Origin: Neurospora crassa OR74A
Taxonomy: Eukaryota; Ascomycota; Sordariomycetes; Sordariales; Sordariaceae
Length of the DNA: 64,000 bases
Assembly (NCBI RefSeq): GCF_000182925.2
Contig: NC_026504.1
Span: 5,704,001 to 5,768,000 of the forward strand
Direction of reading: 5' to 3'
Part shown: piece after piece, positions 32,350 to 43,426 of the stretch
How positions within the stretch are numbered: position 1 is the first letter of the stretch
Layout of the letters: each line of letters starts with the position of its first letter
Program-made: the position numbers and the translations under genes
The notes under the pieces: generated by a model
Seen by the model: the letters and a program-made list of their open reading frames with translations, nothing else
What the model was told of the DNA's origin: nothing
Databases searched by the model: none

Positions 32350-35300
32350 TTACCCCAAAGTCCTTCCCAATCCCCAACTCCATCCTCCCTCCTTCCTCAT
32401 CCTCTCCCTCGCCTCCCGATCCCTACACACCTCCTCCTCCGTCAACCGATCCTGCCCTTCCCAATTCGCGCTGCTCGTCCTGGCCCTGAACCGATGATGT
32501 CTGCTCTTGTCCTTGCTAAACACCTCCTCCATGTTCAGCGGAGCAGGAGGTCCAAAGATGACCATCGGGTCGAGCTGCTCTTGTGCCAAAAGTTGAGCCT
32601 TGAGGTAAGGGCTGTCGGTCCAGTTGCCACCATTCAGCGAAGAGCGCAAATTGGGGTTGGAGGTGGATGGACGGGGCGTGTCGACCCCGTCTTCGTCGTC
32701 CGTTTGGATCTCAGGGAGCTCGATGGAGTCGCCGGCGGCGATGGCGGCGAGGCGGGGGGAGGTGCGGGTGGGTTTGGTGGCGGATGTGAGAGCCAGGGCG
32801 CGGGCGGCAGTAGCACCCGGACGCGCTGGGGTTTGGAGCGGATGGCGGGACGATCCGGCCTGAGCAGCAGCGGAAGGACCAGCGCCGTTGGGGTTGGAGG
32901 CAAAGGGGATCTGGTTGCCCTTTTGGAATTGGGCCGTGTCCAGTGCGTGACCCGTCTTGATTTGGTTGACGGTGGTCTTCTTGAAGAGGTCGACTGTCCT
33001 TGAGGGAGGGGGAGGGGCGTGCGGTACGTTGGTATAGTTGGAGGCGAAAATCGACTTGCCTGTCGTGGTAGTAGTCGACAAATCCTTCTTGAACCCAACC
33101 GAGGGTTGTCTAACGGCTGCCGACGGCCTCACACCCGAAGGCCGGACCGCAGAAGGCCGGACGGGTGCCCCCCTGATGCTCCTCTGCTGCTTGGTGTTAC
33201 CCTCAGCCATCTCGATATCCGCATCAAAGTCCTCAGACACGCGAATCCGCTTCGAATCCTGATGGGCCTCTTGCACCTGCGTCAACGGACGCTTGGAAGC
33301 CGCCTTGCCCAGCACAGCATTGACTGGTCGGCTATCGTGCAGCGCCGGCCCAAGACGAGAATTAGGTCTCGAAGGTTGCCTGCTCTCCGCCAAGTGATCC
33401 GGAGGACCGTTAGGCTGGGACCTTGGCGGCGGGGGCGGCGCACGGGTCCGTTTGGCTTGCTCAATCGCGGCCTTCTTAGCTGCCGCAGCTTGCTTGCGCT
33501 GCTCTTCCTCCTTCATCTCAGCCCTCTTGCGCTCATTTTCCGCCTTCTGATCACGCCTGCGCTGGATCTCGCGCTCCTCTTGCTCCTTTTGTTTGGCCGC
33601 CAGCTCCAACGCTTTGGGCCGCCCGACAGTCAAAGAATAAGACCCCTTAAGACTCTGCAGGGAAGGCTTCTTGGTGAGCGATGACGTGCTGGCCTTGCTT
33701 ACAAGTTGCTGCCTTCCGTGCGACTGACCGAGGCTCTCCTGGCTGGTGGTGCTGAGAACACTGTTGGTCGAAGTGTGGAACGCTCCCTGCTGGGAGCTGG
33801 TGGTGTTGACGCGGATGCGAGTCGGGGCGGGCTTGGCCCTCGTCAAGGCCTCCTTCGTGGGTCTGATAGGTCGCTTGATACCCGTGCCACGGGAGGCTTG
33901 AGCAGATGGAGGTCGAGGAATTGACTGAGGTGCCTTTGTGGAGATAGTAACGTCTCCCATGTCGACATCGGCTTCCTCCTTTTCGGCTTCACCCTGCTTG
34001 GCTCCTCTGCGAAGACTAGTCCGAGTAGCTTTCTTGGGGCTCTTGGGTGCCGATTTGAAAGGTCCTGGTGTCTCGAACAACTGCTTGGACTGCGGTCGTG
34101 CCTTGGTAAGCTTGTGTTGTTGTTCCTGCTCCCTCTGTTCAGCAGCGCGTCTCTCCATCTCCGCCTGTCTCTCTTGTTCTTGTTGGAAGAGACGGGCCTT
34201 TTCCGCTTCCTTCTCGCGCATCTTCTCCAGCTTCTCATTCTGCTTGGCATATGTCTTGGCATATTGCTTGGCCTCCTTCTCTTCCCTCTTCTTTTCCTTC
34301 TCCCTTTCCTCTGCCTCCTTTCGTTCCCTCTCGGTCGACGCTCGGGTTTTTCTCGTGGGTCGGATGGGGGTGGCGGCTACGGGGGCTTCGGCCTGTGCAT
34401 GGTGAGATAGATCAGGATAGACGACATTATCGGCTGTCTTGAAGGAAGCTTCGGATAAACTGGGATGTTCTTCCAGTCGAGCAGTTGAGGGAGTCGTGAA
34501 GAGCCCCGTCAGTTTTGCTTCGGCATTTGAATGTGCACTGGTTGGGAGAAGTCCCTTGGATGATTTCATAAGGGACGAAAACTTGTTCTTGACCCTCTCC
34601 AGCGTGTTCTCGCGGAATGCCTTGGAGGGGGACTTGAAGGGCGAAGGAGGTTCGTGCGCTGGCATTTCGGGGAGGTTGGAAGTAGAGACAGATGCCTCTT
34701 TCTTGGGGCTGGCGGTTTTTGGCACGGGAGGCTCGTGCAAACTGGGTAGCGTGGGAACAGAAGCCGATTTGACATGTGTTGTTGAGGAAGACGCAGCAGG
34801 TGGTTCCTGGATGATGGGCGCTTTACTTGGTGACTCGTGCCTGTTCTCCATGAAGGATTCTCCAAGGGTCGGAGATGCCTCCCTTGCGAATAAGTTCATT
34901 CCTTCCATTGGCTGACTTAACCGTGTGTCTTTGCGCGCGTTCCACACCATGGGGGTAGACATATCCGCTCCCTTGCTAGGAGGTCCAATCCAGTCGTCAT
35001 CATCGTCCAGCGGGAATGCTCCCGGTGTGGGAAATGCCCTGGGAGTAACCACGGGTGGCTTCTTGGGTGAGGATCTGGTGGGCTCCGGAACGGGCTGTGT
35101 CGTCGGTGCCTGTGAAGTGGATGCGTGTTGTTGCGTCGGCAAGAGGTGGGCTATCGATTTCGATGGTCTCGGTCCCATTGACTGTCCCTTGCCCAACATG
35201 TTGATCTGATCCTGCAATCGCTGCGTGTATGATTTGGCAGTCCTGGGTTCCTGGGTATGATCATCATCAATGTCCATCTCATCGTCGTCATCATCGAAAT

Positions 35301-37174
35301 CCTGTCGGGTAGTATGGCCAAGACTCTTTCCTCCCGTCTGGCGATGGTAGAAGGAGGTTCGCGTTACGTCGACGTGGCTCGTCCTCGACATCCTAGTACC
35401 GAGGCTCTTCTTAGAGGTCATCGGCTCGCGTGCGGGAAGTGATGCAAAGTTCAGACTGCTCAGGCGCTTAACCGGGCTAATGGGGCTGGAGGCTTCCATG
35501 GACGAGTTGGCGTCATCGTCCACCTTGTCGTCCGCCTGGTCGTCCGCATGATCCTTCTCTGACTGGGCGTGTACAAAGGGCGCCGGAGTCTTGGGTTGCT
35601 GTTCAGTGACTGGCTCTGTCTCTGGCGATCTCTTTTTTGGTGACAGGACGGGAGCGCTATCCACAGGTGATTCCTCCTTTTCAAGCTCCGGAGTCTTTTC
35701 GGGGGAGGGAATCTTCTCTGGTGAAGGATCCTTCTGGGGAGAGGCCACCTTGACCGGGGAAACCCTCTTCTCGGGGGAAAGGCGCTTTTCTGGCGATGCG
35801 AGCTTCTGAGGCGAGGCAGCCTTTTGGGGGGAGGGCGCATGGATAGACCTGGTGGGCGACGGAATGAGCATGTGGACTGGGCTGCTAGACCTAATCACAT
35901 CAGGCTCGGGCGAAAGAAGTCGAGGGTATTGAACGGTAGGCTCAACAGGTTCTTCTGAAGGTGTTGTGGTTCGTAGTAGTTCGGCCGTCTCCTGTGGTGC
36001 GGGACTGGCGTGCTGCTCCGGCTCGGTGGGGGCTGGCTGAACCCCCAGATCCTGTGACTCTATCTCCTGCTGCTCTGGTTCCTCCTGCGTCGGTTCCTGG
36101 TTGAGCTCATTTGACGGCTGTATTGATTCCTCTGTCTGCTCCTGTGTGGGCTCTTGTGGAGGTTGTTGTTGTGGTAGCTCCTGCGCCGACTGCTGAGTGA
36201 GTTCCATGGTCGGCTCGTGTGCTGATTCTCCCATATCGACATCGACATCGACATCGGCATTGGCATTGGCATCGGCAACCTTTCCGACCTCGTCCACATC
36301 CATAATATCCAGCTGTTGACTGCCATAGTATCCAGAATCAGAGGGCTTGACCGGGGTAGGCGACTTGGAAAGAATTGGTAGGGGGGAGCCATTGAGATGT
36401 TTGATTGGGCTTCTGACTTTGGACGGGGTAGCGGCAACTGGCTTTGCTGGACTTGCGGGTGGTGGTCGCATGGGCGTGGTGTTGTTTGGCCTGACTGGGC
36501 TCGGTTGTCGTGATGGCGCGGCAACGCTCTTGACTGGGCTTGGCGACTTTGCGGCAGCTGATTTTCGCGGGCTCGCACGGCGCGTCGAGGGAGTCGTGGG
36601 ATTCTTGGGGACATCATCGGCTTCGTCATCAGCTTCGACGTCGGCTTCCGGCGTATCGGGCCTGATCTTGGGCGTCCATGACGAGTTGTTCGCGGGCGGC
36701 GCGAGGACGAAGGGATTAGGTGTCACACCCTTGGGCGTCGCTGAGAAGATGCTGGCCAAGGGCTGCTGTGGGTTAGAACAAAATCAATCAATCAATCAAT
36801 CACTCTTGGTCGCCCGTCGCAGAAGAATGATGGACGCTGTCTGGATGCTTACCACTCTCACTTCGGTATTGGGCCCTTTGCGAATTGTCCGCGGTGTCTT
36901 GCCTCGTGGTCGTGCTGGCGTTTTGAAGATTTCGGCAATGTTCCTGTTCCTGGTCAGCGAGACAAAGAGAGGGAAATAAAACAAAGACAACGCACATTTG
37001 GTTCTCGCCCAAGAAAATGTCCTCCATGTGCTCGTTCAGCCAGTCCATCTCATTGCGCGCCGCATACGAGAACTCTTCGACTTCCTCCTCTGCCACCTTG
37101 AGCGCCGATGCGCGCTCTTCTGCAACCCACGCTGCCGAGCCGACGGGCAGACGTGGTGCCTTGCGCATCGCCAT
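32350..37174 (-). CDS. SLI15: inner centromere protein (INCENP/Sli15), chromosomal passenger scaffold
   Basis: Scaffold of the chromosomal passenger complex that binds and activates Aurora B/Ipl1 at inner centromeres and the spindle midzone. Three exons: 37174-36996, 36943-36853 and 36765-32350, giving 1561 aa. The N-terminal 60 residues (MDWLNEHMEDIFLG) resemble the survivin/borealin-binding helix. A long disordered middle carries an array of SPxK CDK sites. A charged single alpha-helix/coiled-coil region (EKMREKEAEKARLFQQEQERQ and neighbours) occupies roughly residues 900-980. The C-terminal IN-box (about 1462-1490: NWTDSPYLKAQLL, then QEQLDPMVIFGP) is the Aurora-binding motif. Length is larger than yeast Sli15 but usual for Pezizomycotina as far as I know. 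It is divergent from RAD18. Confidence 0.92.
35690..35835 (-). repeat. array of SPxK units in INCENP coding sequence
   Basis: On minus this codes a run of about nine short SP-x-K units (SPQK, SPEK, SPVK variants) at near-regular 6-7 residue spacing. SPxK matches the full CDK consensus. It is a coding repeat, with related codons in successive units. Confidence 0.8.
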
Positions 37175-38159
37175 TTTTGCTGTTTGTTTACTTTGGCGCC
37201 AAAAGTCAACAAACCGGATTTGGGGATGTGGGGAAAGCTCTAAAAAAAAAAAAAACCCCCAAGCAATGATCGGAAAAGAAAGGAATGGCAACAAGTGAGA
37301 TGTTCAAAGCATTGGTATGATTAGTTGGTCAAAGAAAGGGAGGGAGGTGGGCGACGAGGCTGGCGATGTGGTATAATGGTGGTTGTCGGAGGGATGACGG
37401 GATTGCGTCGATCGAGTCAAAGCAACAAAGAGAAAGTCAAAGTCAAACAAACCAAGTAAAAAGCGAGGGATCGGAGACCTGACCTGACCTGACCTGGGAT
37501 GGAGTTCCTGTTGCCGGAGCAAATTCCCTTGTCTTGGTTTCAATTGTTAGTACCCAATCCGCTCCAGTCTTTGTTTTGGTTGATGCCCAAAAGGGAATAG
37601 TCTGGGCTGAGGGGAGCGAAGAGGTGGGGCTTCTGTTTCCACTGCACTGTTGCAGCGCTTTTGTGCCTGGAAACTGAAGGCCCCAGAACACACCCCCGCT
37701 GCACGCCTTCCCGTCGCCAATTCACGTGCAGGCCCTGTCATTACCGTATCGTGGGCACAATCAATACCGTCATGGAGAGATCAAAGGTCTGCAAGTAAGA
37801 GGTTGGCCACAAAGAGCTGTAAATGTTGAATAATGGCAGTGCAGATGTTCAGAGAGCCATGTTTAACTTGAAACAAAAACACCAACTGAAAGAGCAATTC
37901 CCAGGGAAAAGATCCCGAGTGCTAGATACCCGGGTCACTCTTCGGTATTCTTGCTGACCCTCGGCCAGTTTGTGTAAATACAGTGTAATGGAATTCTCCT
38001 CCTCGACAAAGTCGCGACCAGTCTCGTCCGACTTGCAGACATCGCGTCTCACATCTTCCGTCTCTTCTACAATACTACTTCCAGGCTTCCAGGTAGAACG
38101 AAGGCAGCCATCACCACCAACAAAGTACTCGGATACCCTTCAGTACAACCGACATTATC
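37175..38159. promoter_or_regulatory. divergent promoter region of INCENP and RAD18
   Basis: 985 bp separate the two starts. A CCAAT core at 37718-37722 is followed at once by CACGTG at 37723-37728, a possible bHLH site. A direct repeat of the pentamer ACCTG occurs near 37480-37497. No gene was seen. Confidence 0.45.
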
Positions 38160-39734
38160 ATGGACGTCTTTGGCGATGAAGCCTTCAACGTCCCCGACTC
38201 GACCGACTGGCTGGGCACGCCCCTCGCATGCCTGATGCCCGTCGAACAGGCTTTCCGCTGTCACGTATGCAAGGACTTTTACGACTCTCCCATGCTCACA
38301 TCCTGCAATCACACCTTTTGCTCCTTGTGCATCCGAAGATGTCTGTCCGTCGACAGCAAGTGCCCGCTCTGTCGCGCCACCGACCAGGAATCCAAGCTCA
38401 GAGGCAACTGGGCTTTGCGCGAAGCCGTAGAAGCCTTCAAGAACTCCCGCAAAGTCCTTCTCGAGTTTGCTAGGACACCACCGACCATTCAGGCGATACT
38501 GCCAGACCAAGCAGGCCCCAGTTCGCCATCAAAACGAAAGGCGACCGAAATGGAGGGGCCAAAAGAGGAGGACCCAGAAAGCAAGAGGCCGAGGAGGTCA
38601 ACCAGATCAACAAGAGCCCGAGCCGCCGAGTTGACAGCGGCAATACTACAAGAAGAGCAAGACACCACACCTTCAGCCGACCCGGATTACGTCGACCAAC
38701 CACCCGGTTCGTTTCCCTCCTCCCGCTCCTCGTGGGTTGCTTCTATCATCATCATCATCACTGACCTCCCACCAGACGACGGCCTAGTAGCCTGCCCCAT
38801 CTGCCTCACCCGCATGAAGGAACAGCAAGTCGACCGCCACCTCGACACCTCTTGTCCCGGTTCTCCCCAGGCCGCATCCAAACGACGACCGATCCCCGCT
38901 CAAACACCACAGCCATCGACCTTTCCATCCTTCAACACCCGCCTCACATCTCAAACCAACCAAAAACCACCCGAACGCCTCCCCGCCCTAGCCTACTCCA
39001 TGCTGCGCGACACCGCCCTGCGCAAGAAACTCTCCGAACTCGGCCTCTCCACCCACGGTTCTCGCCAGCTCTTGGAGAAGCGCCACAAGGAGTGGATCAC
39101 GCTTTGGAACGCCAACTGCGACTCTTCGCGACCCAAAAAGCGGTCCGAGTTACTTCGCGATCTAGACGAATGGGAACGGACAGTAGGGAATCCCGGCACA
39201 GCAGCAGGAGGAGGAGGGGGGCAGCAGGGACTCGGACTCATGGCGAGGGCGCAAGCTACTGGAGCGCAGATCAAGGACAAGGAGTTCGATGGCAAAGCTT
39301 GGGCAACTCGGTATGGAGGGAGTTTTGGGGATTTGATCAAGCAGGCCCGGCAGGGGATTAAGAGGCAGACTTTGGATGGTAATGGGGAGAAGGCGGATAC
39401 CAAGGGTGGGGGTGGGGGTGAGGATGTTGGCCCAGCTGAACTTCCGACACTACAAGCGAGAGAGGGGGAAAGCAGTGCAGCGCCAACACGGATGGATATT
39501 GTCCCGCCATCAAGTCCACCACGACCGGGGCAGGTGGATGACGCGGATACAGAACACGACGGGCAAGCTCCTGGAAAGGATGCTATAGCAGAGGATACCG
39601 CCATGAGGGAACAAGTCATTCCCGGGACTCCAGACAAGGAACGGCAGTGGGAGACGTCACAGCAGCAGCAGCCACCAATACCTGGGGATGCTCAACTGAG
39701 TGGGATGAAGAAGCCAAATCCAGAGACATGTTAA
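38160..39734 (+). CDS. uvs-2: postreplication repair E3 ubiquitin ligase RAD18
   Basis: Works with Rad6 to mono-ubiquitinate PCNA at stalled forks. Exons 38160-38706 and 38776-39734 give 501 aa, the length I recall for Neurospora UVS-2. The C3HC4 RING finger is complete: C34, C37, C49, H51, C54, C57, C68 and C71. A basic linker (KRPRRSTRSTRAR) follows. The UBZ4 zinc finger lies at 187-209 with C189, C192, H204 and C209 plausible ligands. A SAP domain is at about 250-300 (LRKKLSELGLSTHGSRQLLEKRHKEW, split here by family spacing). The C-terminus is disordered. The intron at 38707-38775 is 69 nt, a multiple of three without stop codons, so retention would insert 23 residues with a run of five Ile just before UBZ4. 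Splicing fits the family better. Confidence 0.95.
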   Translation: MDVFGDEAFNVPDSTDWLGTPLACLMPVEQAFRCHVCKDFYDSPMLTSCNHTFCSLCIRRCLSVDSKCPLCRATDQESKLRGNWALREAVEAFKNSRKVLLEFARTPPTIQAILPDQAGPSSPSKRKATEMEGPKEEDPESKRPRRSTRSTRARAAELTAAILQEEQDTTPSADPDYVDQPPGSFPSSRSSWVASIIIIITDLPPDDGLVACPICLTRMKEQQVDRHLDTSCPGSPQAASKRRPIPAQTPQPSTFPSFNTRLTSQTNQKPPERLPALAYSMLRDTALRKKLSELGLSTHGSRQLLEKRHKEWITLWNANCDSSRPKKRSELLRDLDEWERTVGNPGTAAGGGGGQQGLGLMARAQATGAQIKDKEFDGKAWATRYGGSFGDLIKQARQGIKRQTLDGNGEKADTKGGGGGEDVGPAELPTLQAREGESSAAPTRMDIVPPSSPPRPGQVDDADTEHDGQAPGKDAIAEDTAMREQVIPGTPDKERQWETSQQQQPPIPGDAQLSGMKKPNPETC

Positions 39735-39948
39735 GGCCGATGGATATATTATGACAGGCACTCTTTTCTCCTACTTTACTAATTTACCCTGTGTTCTGTA
39801 TGACATTTGTAGTCCATCCGGACTAGACCCACTTAACCTCTACACTAAAACCCACCCCACCCCCAGAAGACCCACATTTCTGTGGGCCGGGTCCGCTGAA
39901 GGATGTCGACGGGGGGTAAAAGTGATAGAGACTACTTACCACAGGAAC

Positions 39949-41077
39949 CTAGTGACACCTACCCCCAACGTAAACATCGCCCCCAGGATACGACTCCCCC
40001 TTCACCCCGCCTCTCAACTCCTCTCCCATGCCCGCCCCCTTCAAAATTCCCTCCTGCCGCTTCACCTCCCTCACCACCCTCTCCGGATACAAGACCAAAA
40101 ACCCCGCCATCACCACCCCCATCGGCACCCCATCAAACACATAGACAAACCACTCATGACTTGCCACCACCCCGTCCGTTCCCCCCAAATACTCGGCCCC
40201 GCGCACCACACTCCTGACAACCAACATAGCCCCCGCCACCTCCATCACACCAAAATACCACAGCCATCTCACCCCAGGGTCCATCAGCATTGCCCGTGAC
40301 CTGGTCGGGTTGCGGTGCAGGCGCACGTGTAGGCGGCCGCAGGTGAAGAGGAAGATACCCAGCGCGAGGAGCTGGACGCACAGGCCGATTAGGACAATGA
40401 TCTTGCTCAGGCGTTGCGCCGACTCGGTGCCGCTTGCGGGGAGGACGGTGCCGATGAGCTGGGTGAAGATTGCGGCCACGTCGGCGAGGACGTAGAGCCG
40501 CGTCGGGGAGCAGGTGCAGAAGCTGTTGGTTGGTTGGCAATGGGCGGTTAGTGACGGGGGGTCGGGGAAATAGATGATGATGGGGCGGTACCAGGAGTAA
40601 CAGCATCGGGCGCAGCAGCCGCGGTTGTTACGGCGCCCGTGGTTGGGTTTGGAGGTGCCCTCGAGGAGCGCCGTGGAGATGCGGCCGTAGGACATGTATA
40701 GGGAGGCGGCGAGGAGGGGAGGGGCGACGAGGAGGAGCATGTTCTGCAGCAGCCAGGGGTCGAGCTTTGTGGGGTCGGAGTGGGCGTAACTGCGTTCGAG
40801 GTAGCCGAAGACGAGGCCTGGTTGTTTGGGGGTTGGATGGTCAGGGAGATTGCGAGGTGGAAGAGACAGGAGAAGGCTTACAGATGCCACCGAGGATGAG
40901 GGGAATGCATCCCCACGCCCGGAGCCAGACAAAGTAGACGAGGTGCGCGAGGGTGGCCAAGGCGAACAAGGCGAGAAAGAGGTGCGCGGCAACGTTGCTG
41001 GGTCGGTATTCCCAAAAGACCACCACCATGGTCCCGTTGACCACAGGGCCGAAGGGCGGGCCATCGTTAAGCGTCAT
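39949..41077 (-). CDS. RTA1-family seven-helix membrane protein (lipid-translocating exporter-like)
   Basis: Plasma-membrane protein of the fungal RTA1/RSB1 family, whose members are linked to resistance to toxic lipids and 7-aminocholesterol. Proposed exons: 41077-40882, 40817-40592 and 40522-39949, giving 331 aa. The N-terminus has the family YRPS motif (EYRPSNVAAHLF), followed by several hydrophobic helices and conserved LVFGYLERS and RLYVLADVAAIFTQLIG segments. The second intron (40591-40523, 69 nt) is a prediction: it has a GTACCG donor, a CTAAC branch site and an aacag acceptor, is a multiple of three and has no stop. If it is not spliced, the protein is 354 aa with a Cys-rich insert. 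The gene is divergent from a Zn2Cys6 factor over a 524-bp duplicated promoter, suggesting co-regulation. Confidence 0.85.
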
Positions 41078-41601
41078 TGAGTTGGGGAGGGTAGTAGAGA
41101 TGCCAGGTTTGGGAGTAGACGGAAAGGGATATCAAAAGCTGCTGCTAGCCCTTTGCTTGATAACGGAACACATGACCAACACAACAAATACAGGGCAAGT
41201 CATTCCTCGAGGGGGGTTATATACCGTCGAGAGACAGGTGAATCGCATTACTTTCAGTGCTGATCAAGATCTGAACAGACGGTACCCTGGCATTCCATTT
41301 GGATGCTCACAGCCCCCTCAGACGAAACTGCGTCGTGGGCTGTGGGGCGGGCGACTTACACGAGATGTGGATTCACGGGCTTCCCTTTTATTCGGCTTTG
41401 ATTTTTCGCACTTGGATCCGAAAAATTCACAGCCAACCATCCATTACACCTCAATGTCAACTTACTGTAGCCTCCTTTCGCAGACGCCGCAGCTCCATTC
41501 AAGGGCTTCCCTTTATTCGGGTTTTATTTTTCGCACTTTGATCCGAAAAATCAATTCACACCCAATCTCAACTTACTGTGCTCTAGCCACCTTTCGCAGA
41601 A
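41078..41601. promoter_or_regulatory. divergent promoter with a tandem duplication and paired inverted repeats
   Basis: Two diverged direct copies lie at about 41370-41489 and 41496-41608, offset by about 126 bp. Each starts near GGGCTTCCCTT and ends at CTTTCGCAGA; the second copy runs into the start codon of the transcription factor gene. Each copy has the perfect 8-bp inverted repeat ATTTTTCG/CGAAAAAT with a 10-nt spacer: arms 41401-41408/41419-41426 and 41526-41533/41544-41551. The arms are unchanged in both copies although the rest has diverged, which suggests selection as a protein-binding site. Confidence 0.75.
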
Positions 41602-43278
41602 ATGGCGGCGTCGTCATCGACCAGAAAGTCCATTCAACCTCACCGCAAATCACGCACCGGCTGTAGCTCTTGTAAACGCCGCAAAGTCAAGGTCAGTTTT
41701 TCACCCGTTACCTACACAACACACAAAGATGCTTCTCGCCTTTTACAAGCGCCGTTTCTCGACTCTTGCTGACCTCCCTCAGTGCGACGAAGAGAAGCCA
41801 TGTAGCAATTGCATCCGCTTCGGCCTGCCCTGCAATCTCGTCCCAGAAAATGCCCATTTCGAACATGGTATTGTAGGACCTGCCGCTCCGACTCGACGAG
41901 GTCGGGGGCGGCCTCGGAAGAACTGGGCAGGTGAGTCAAACAGTGTGTGCGAGCCTTTGGGCTTCACTCCAAGCATTTTTTTTTCCCTGTCTTTTTCCTC
42001 CATGTCTCTTCTTCCATTTCATGCCCTTTTCTTTCCATGTCTTTCTTCTTTCCACGCCAGCTAACTCTCCGCTCAGATCCCCCACACTCCCAAAGCACAC
42101 CATCCACCACCCCAACCTCCCCCCTCGACGACCCAACACCCCTCAACCAGCGGGCCTGTGTCCCGACGACGACGACAATCGACCTCAATATTACCCAAGC
42201 CGAACTCCTCCTCCACTTCACCACCACCACCGCCCCCTCCATCGGCGGCTGCGACAAGCACCCGCACCACCTCGCCTTCTGGACGCGCAACGCCCTGCAC
42301 ATCGGCCTCGCCCACCCCTTCGTCCTGCACCTCCTCCTCGCCGACACGGCGTTCCACCTCGCCTACCTGACAGCCACCCATCACCATGAGCAAGAAGAAG
42401 TGTTGCTGTTGCCTCCGCGCCGTAGCCATAGCGAATATCTCGCCCTCGCGCAGCAGCACCTGACGGAGGGGGTGTCGGGGTTCGCGGCAGAGCTTGCGCG
42501 GCCGGGGGAGGGGAATTGTGGGGCGCTGTATCTGGGCGCGGTGCTACTTTGTTTTTGCACGTTTGCGGATGGGCCGAGGGGGGACGGAGATTTGCTGGTG
42601 TGCAGTGTTGATGGGGATGGAGATGGAGATGAAGGGTGTGGTTTGGAAGAGGTCGGGGGTGGTGGTGTGAGCATGCCGTTCGTGTACGGCGTGCGGCTCA
42701 TGCACCAGACTTTTCGTCCAGAGGTGTTGTTCGCCGGTTTGATGGAGCCGTTGGGGAGGGATCTGCCGCCGTCGCCTTTGGATACGCCCGTTTACGTAAG
42801 GGATGGGTTCCCGCGGGTGGAGTGGGAAGAGCAGTTGGATGGGCTACGGGAGTTTGTTGTGGCCAGGGCACAAGAAGGCGGCGCACCCAATGAAGGAGAA
42901 CTCTCCAGGACGACAGCAGCCGTCGCCGTCCACGCCCTCGACAATCTCATCGGGATATACGCAGCAATATACGGGCGCCGCGGGCCAGACGGCGAGATCA
43001 GAGATGACGGCCCGCCTCACAACCAGTTCGTGTTTGGCTGGTTGTACCGTGTCGAGCCCGAGTTTGCGGCGTGCGTGAGGAGGTGCGACCCCAGCGCCCT
43101 GTTGGTCCTGGCGCACTATGCCGTGCTGCTGAATAGGCAGACGACTCCATCTGGCTGGTTTCTCAAAGGTTGGAAGGAGCACATTATTGCGAGGGTTGGC
43201 GTGCTTTTGGGGGAGAGTGAGACCAGCAAATGGATGCGTTGGCCGATGGAGCGGATTGCGCCGGAAGAAAAAGAGTAA
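41602..43278 (+). CDS. Zn2Cys6 transcription factor with an adjacent AT-hook
   Basis: Fungal binuclear zinc-cluster regulator. Exons 41602-41691, 41783-41930 and 42077-43278 give 479 aa. The zinc cluster is split by the first intron: C21, C24, C31, C37, C40 and C47 (CX2CX6CX5CX2CX6C). An AT-hook-like core, GRGRPRK at 70-76, follows closely. The rest has a Thr/Pro-rich linker and a helical region with no catalytic motif (HLAFWTRNALHIGLAHPFVLHLLLA, in parts, and LARPGEGNCGALYLGAVLLC), typical of the fungal-specific factor region. The acceptor at 42076 was chosen over 42060 because only it keeps the frame. The neighbours are an RTA1 protein and an MFS antiporter, so it may control export genes; this is inference. 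Confidence 0.88.
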
Positions 43279-43426
43279 TCTTCTTGCTACACTATATTTC
43301 GTGCAATTAGACATGCACTCCTTCTTCCTCTTTCTTACACAAAAGTCTTTACATCTATTATAGGCGTCGTAACACCAAGCGGCTCGACTACCTCGCAATG
43401 AGCATTCGGGTCGACTTATTTACCTC

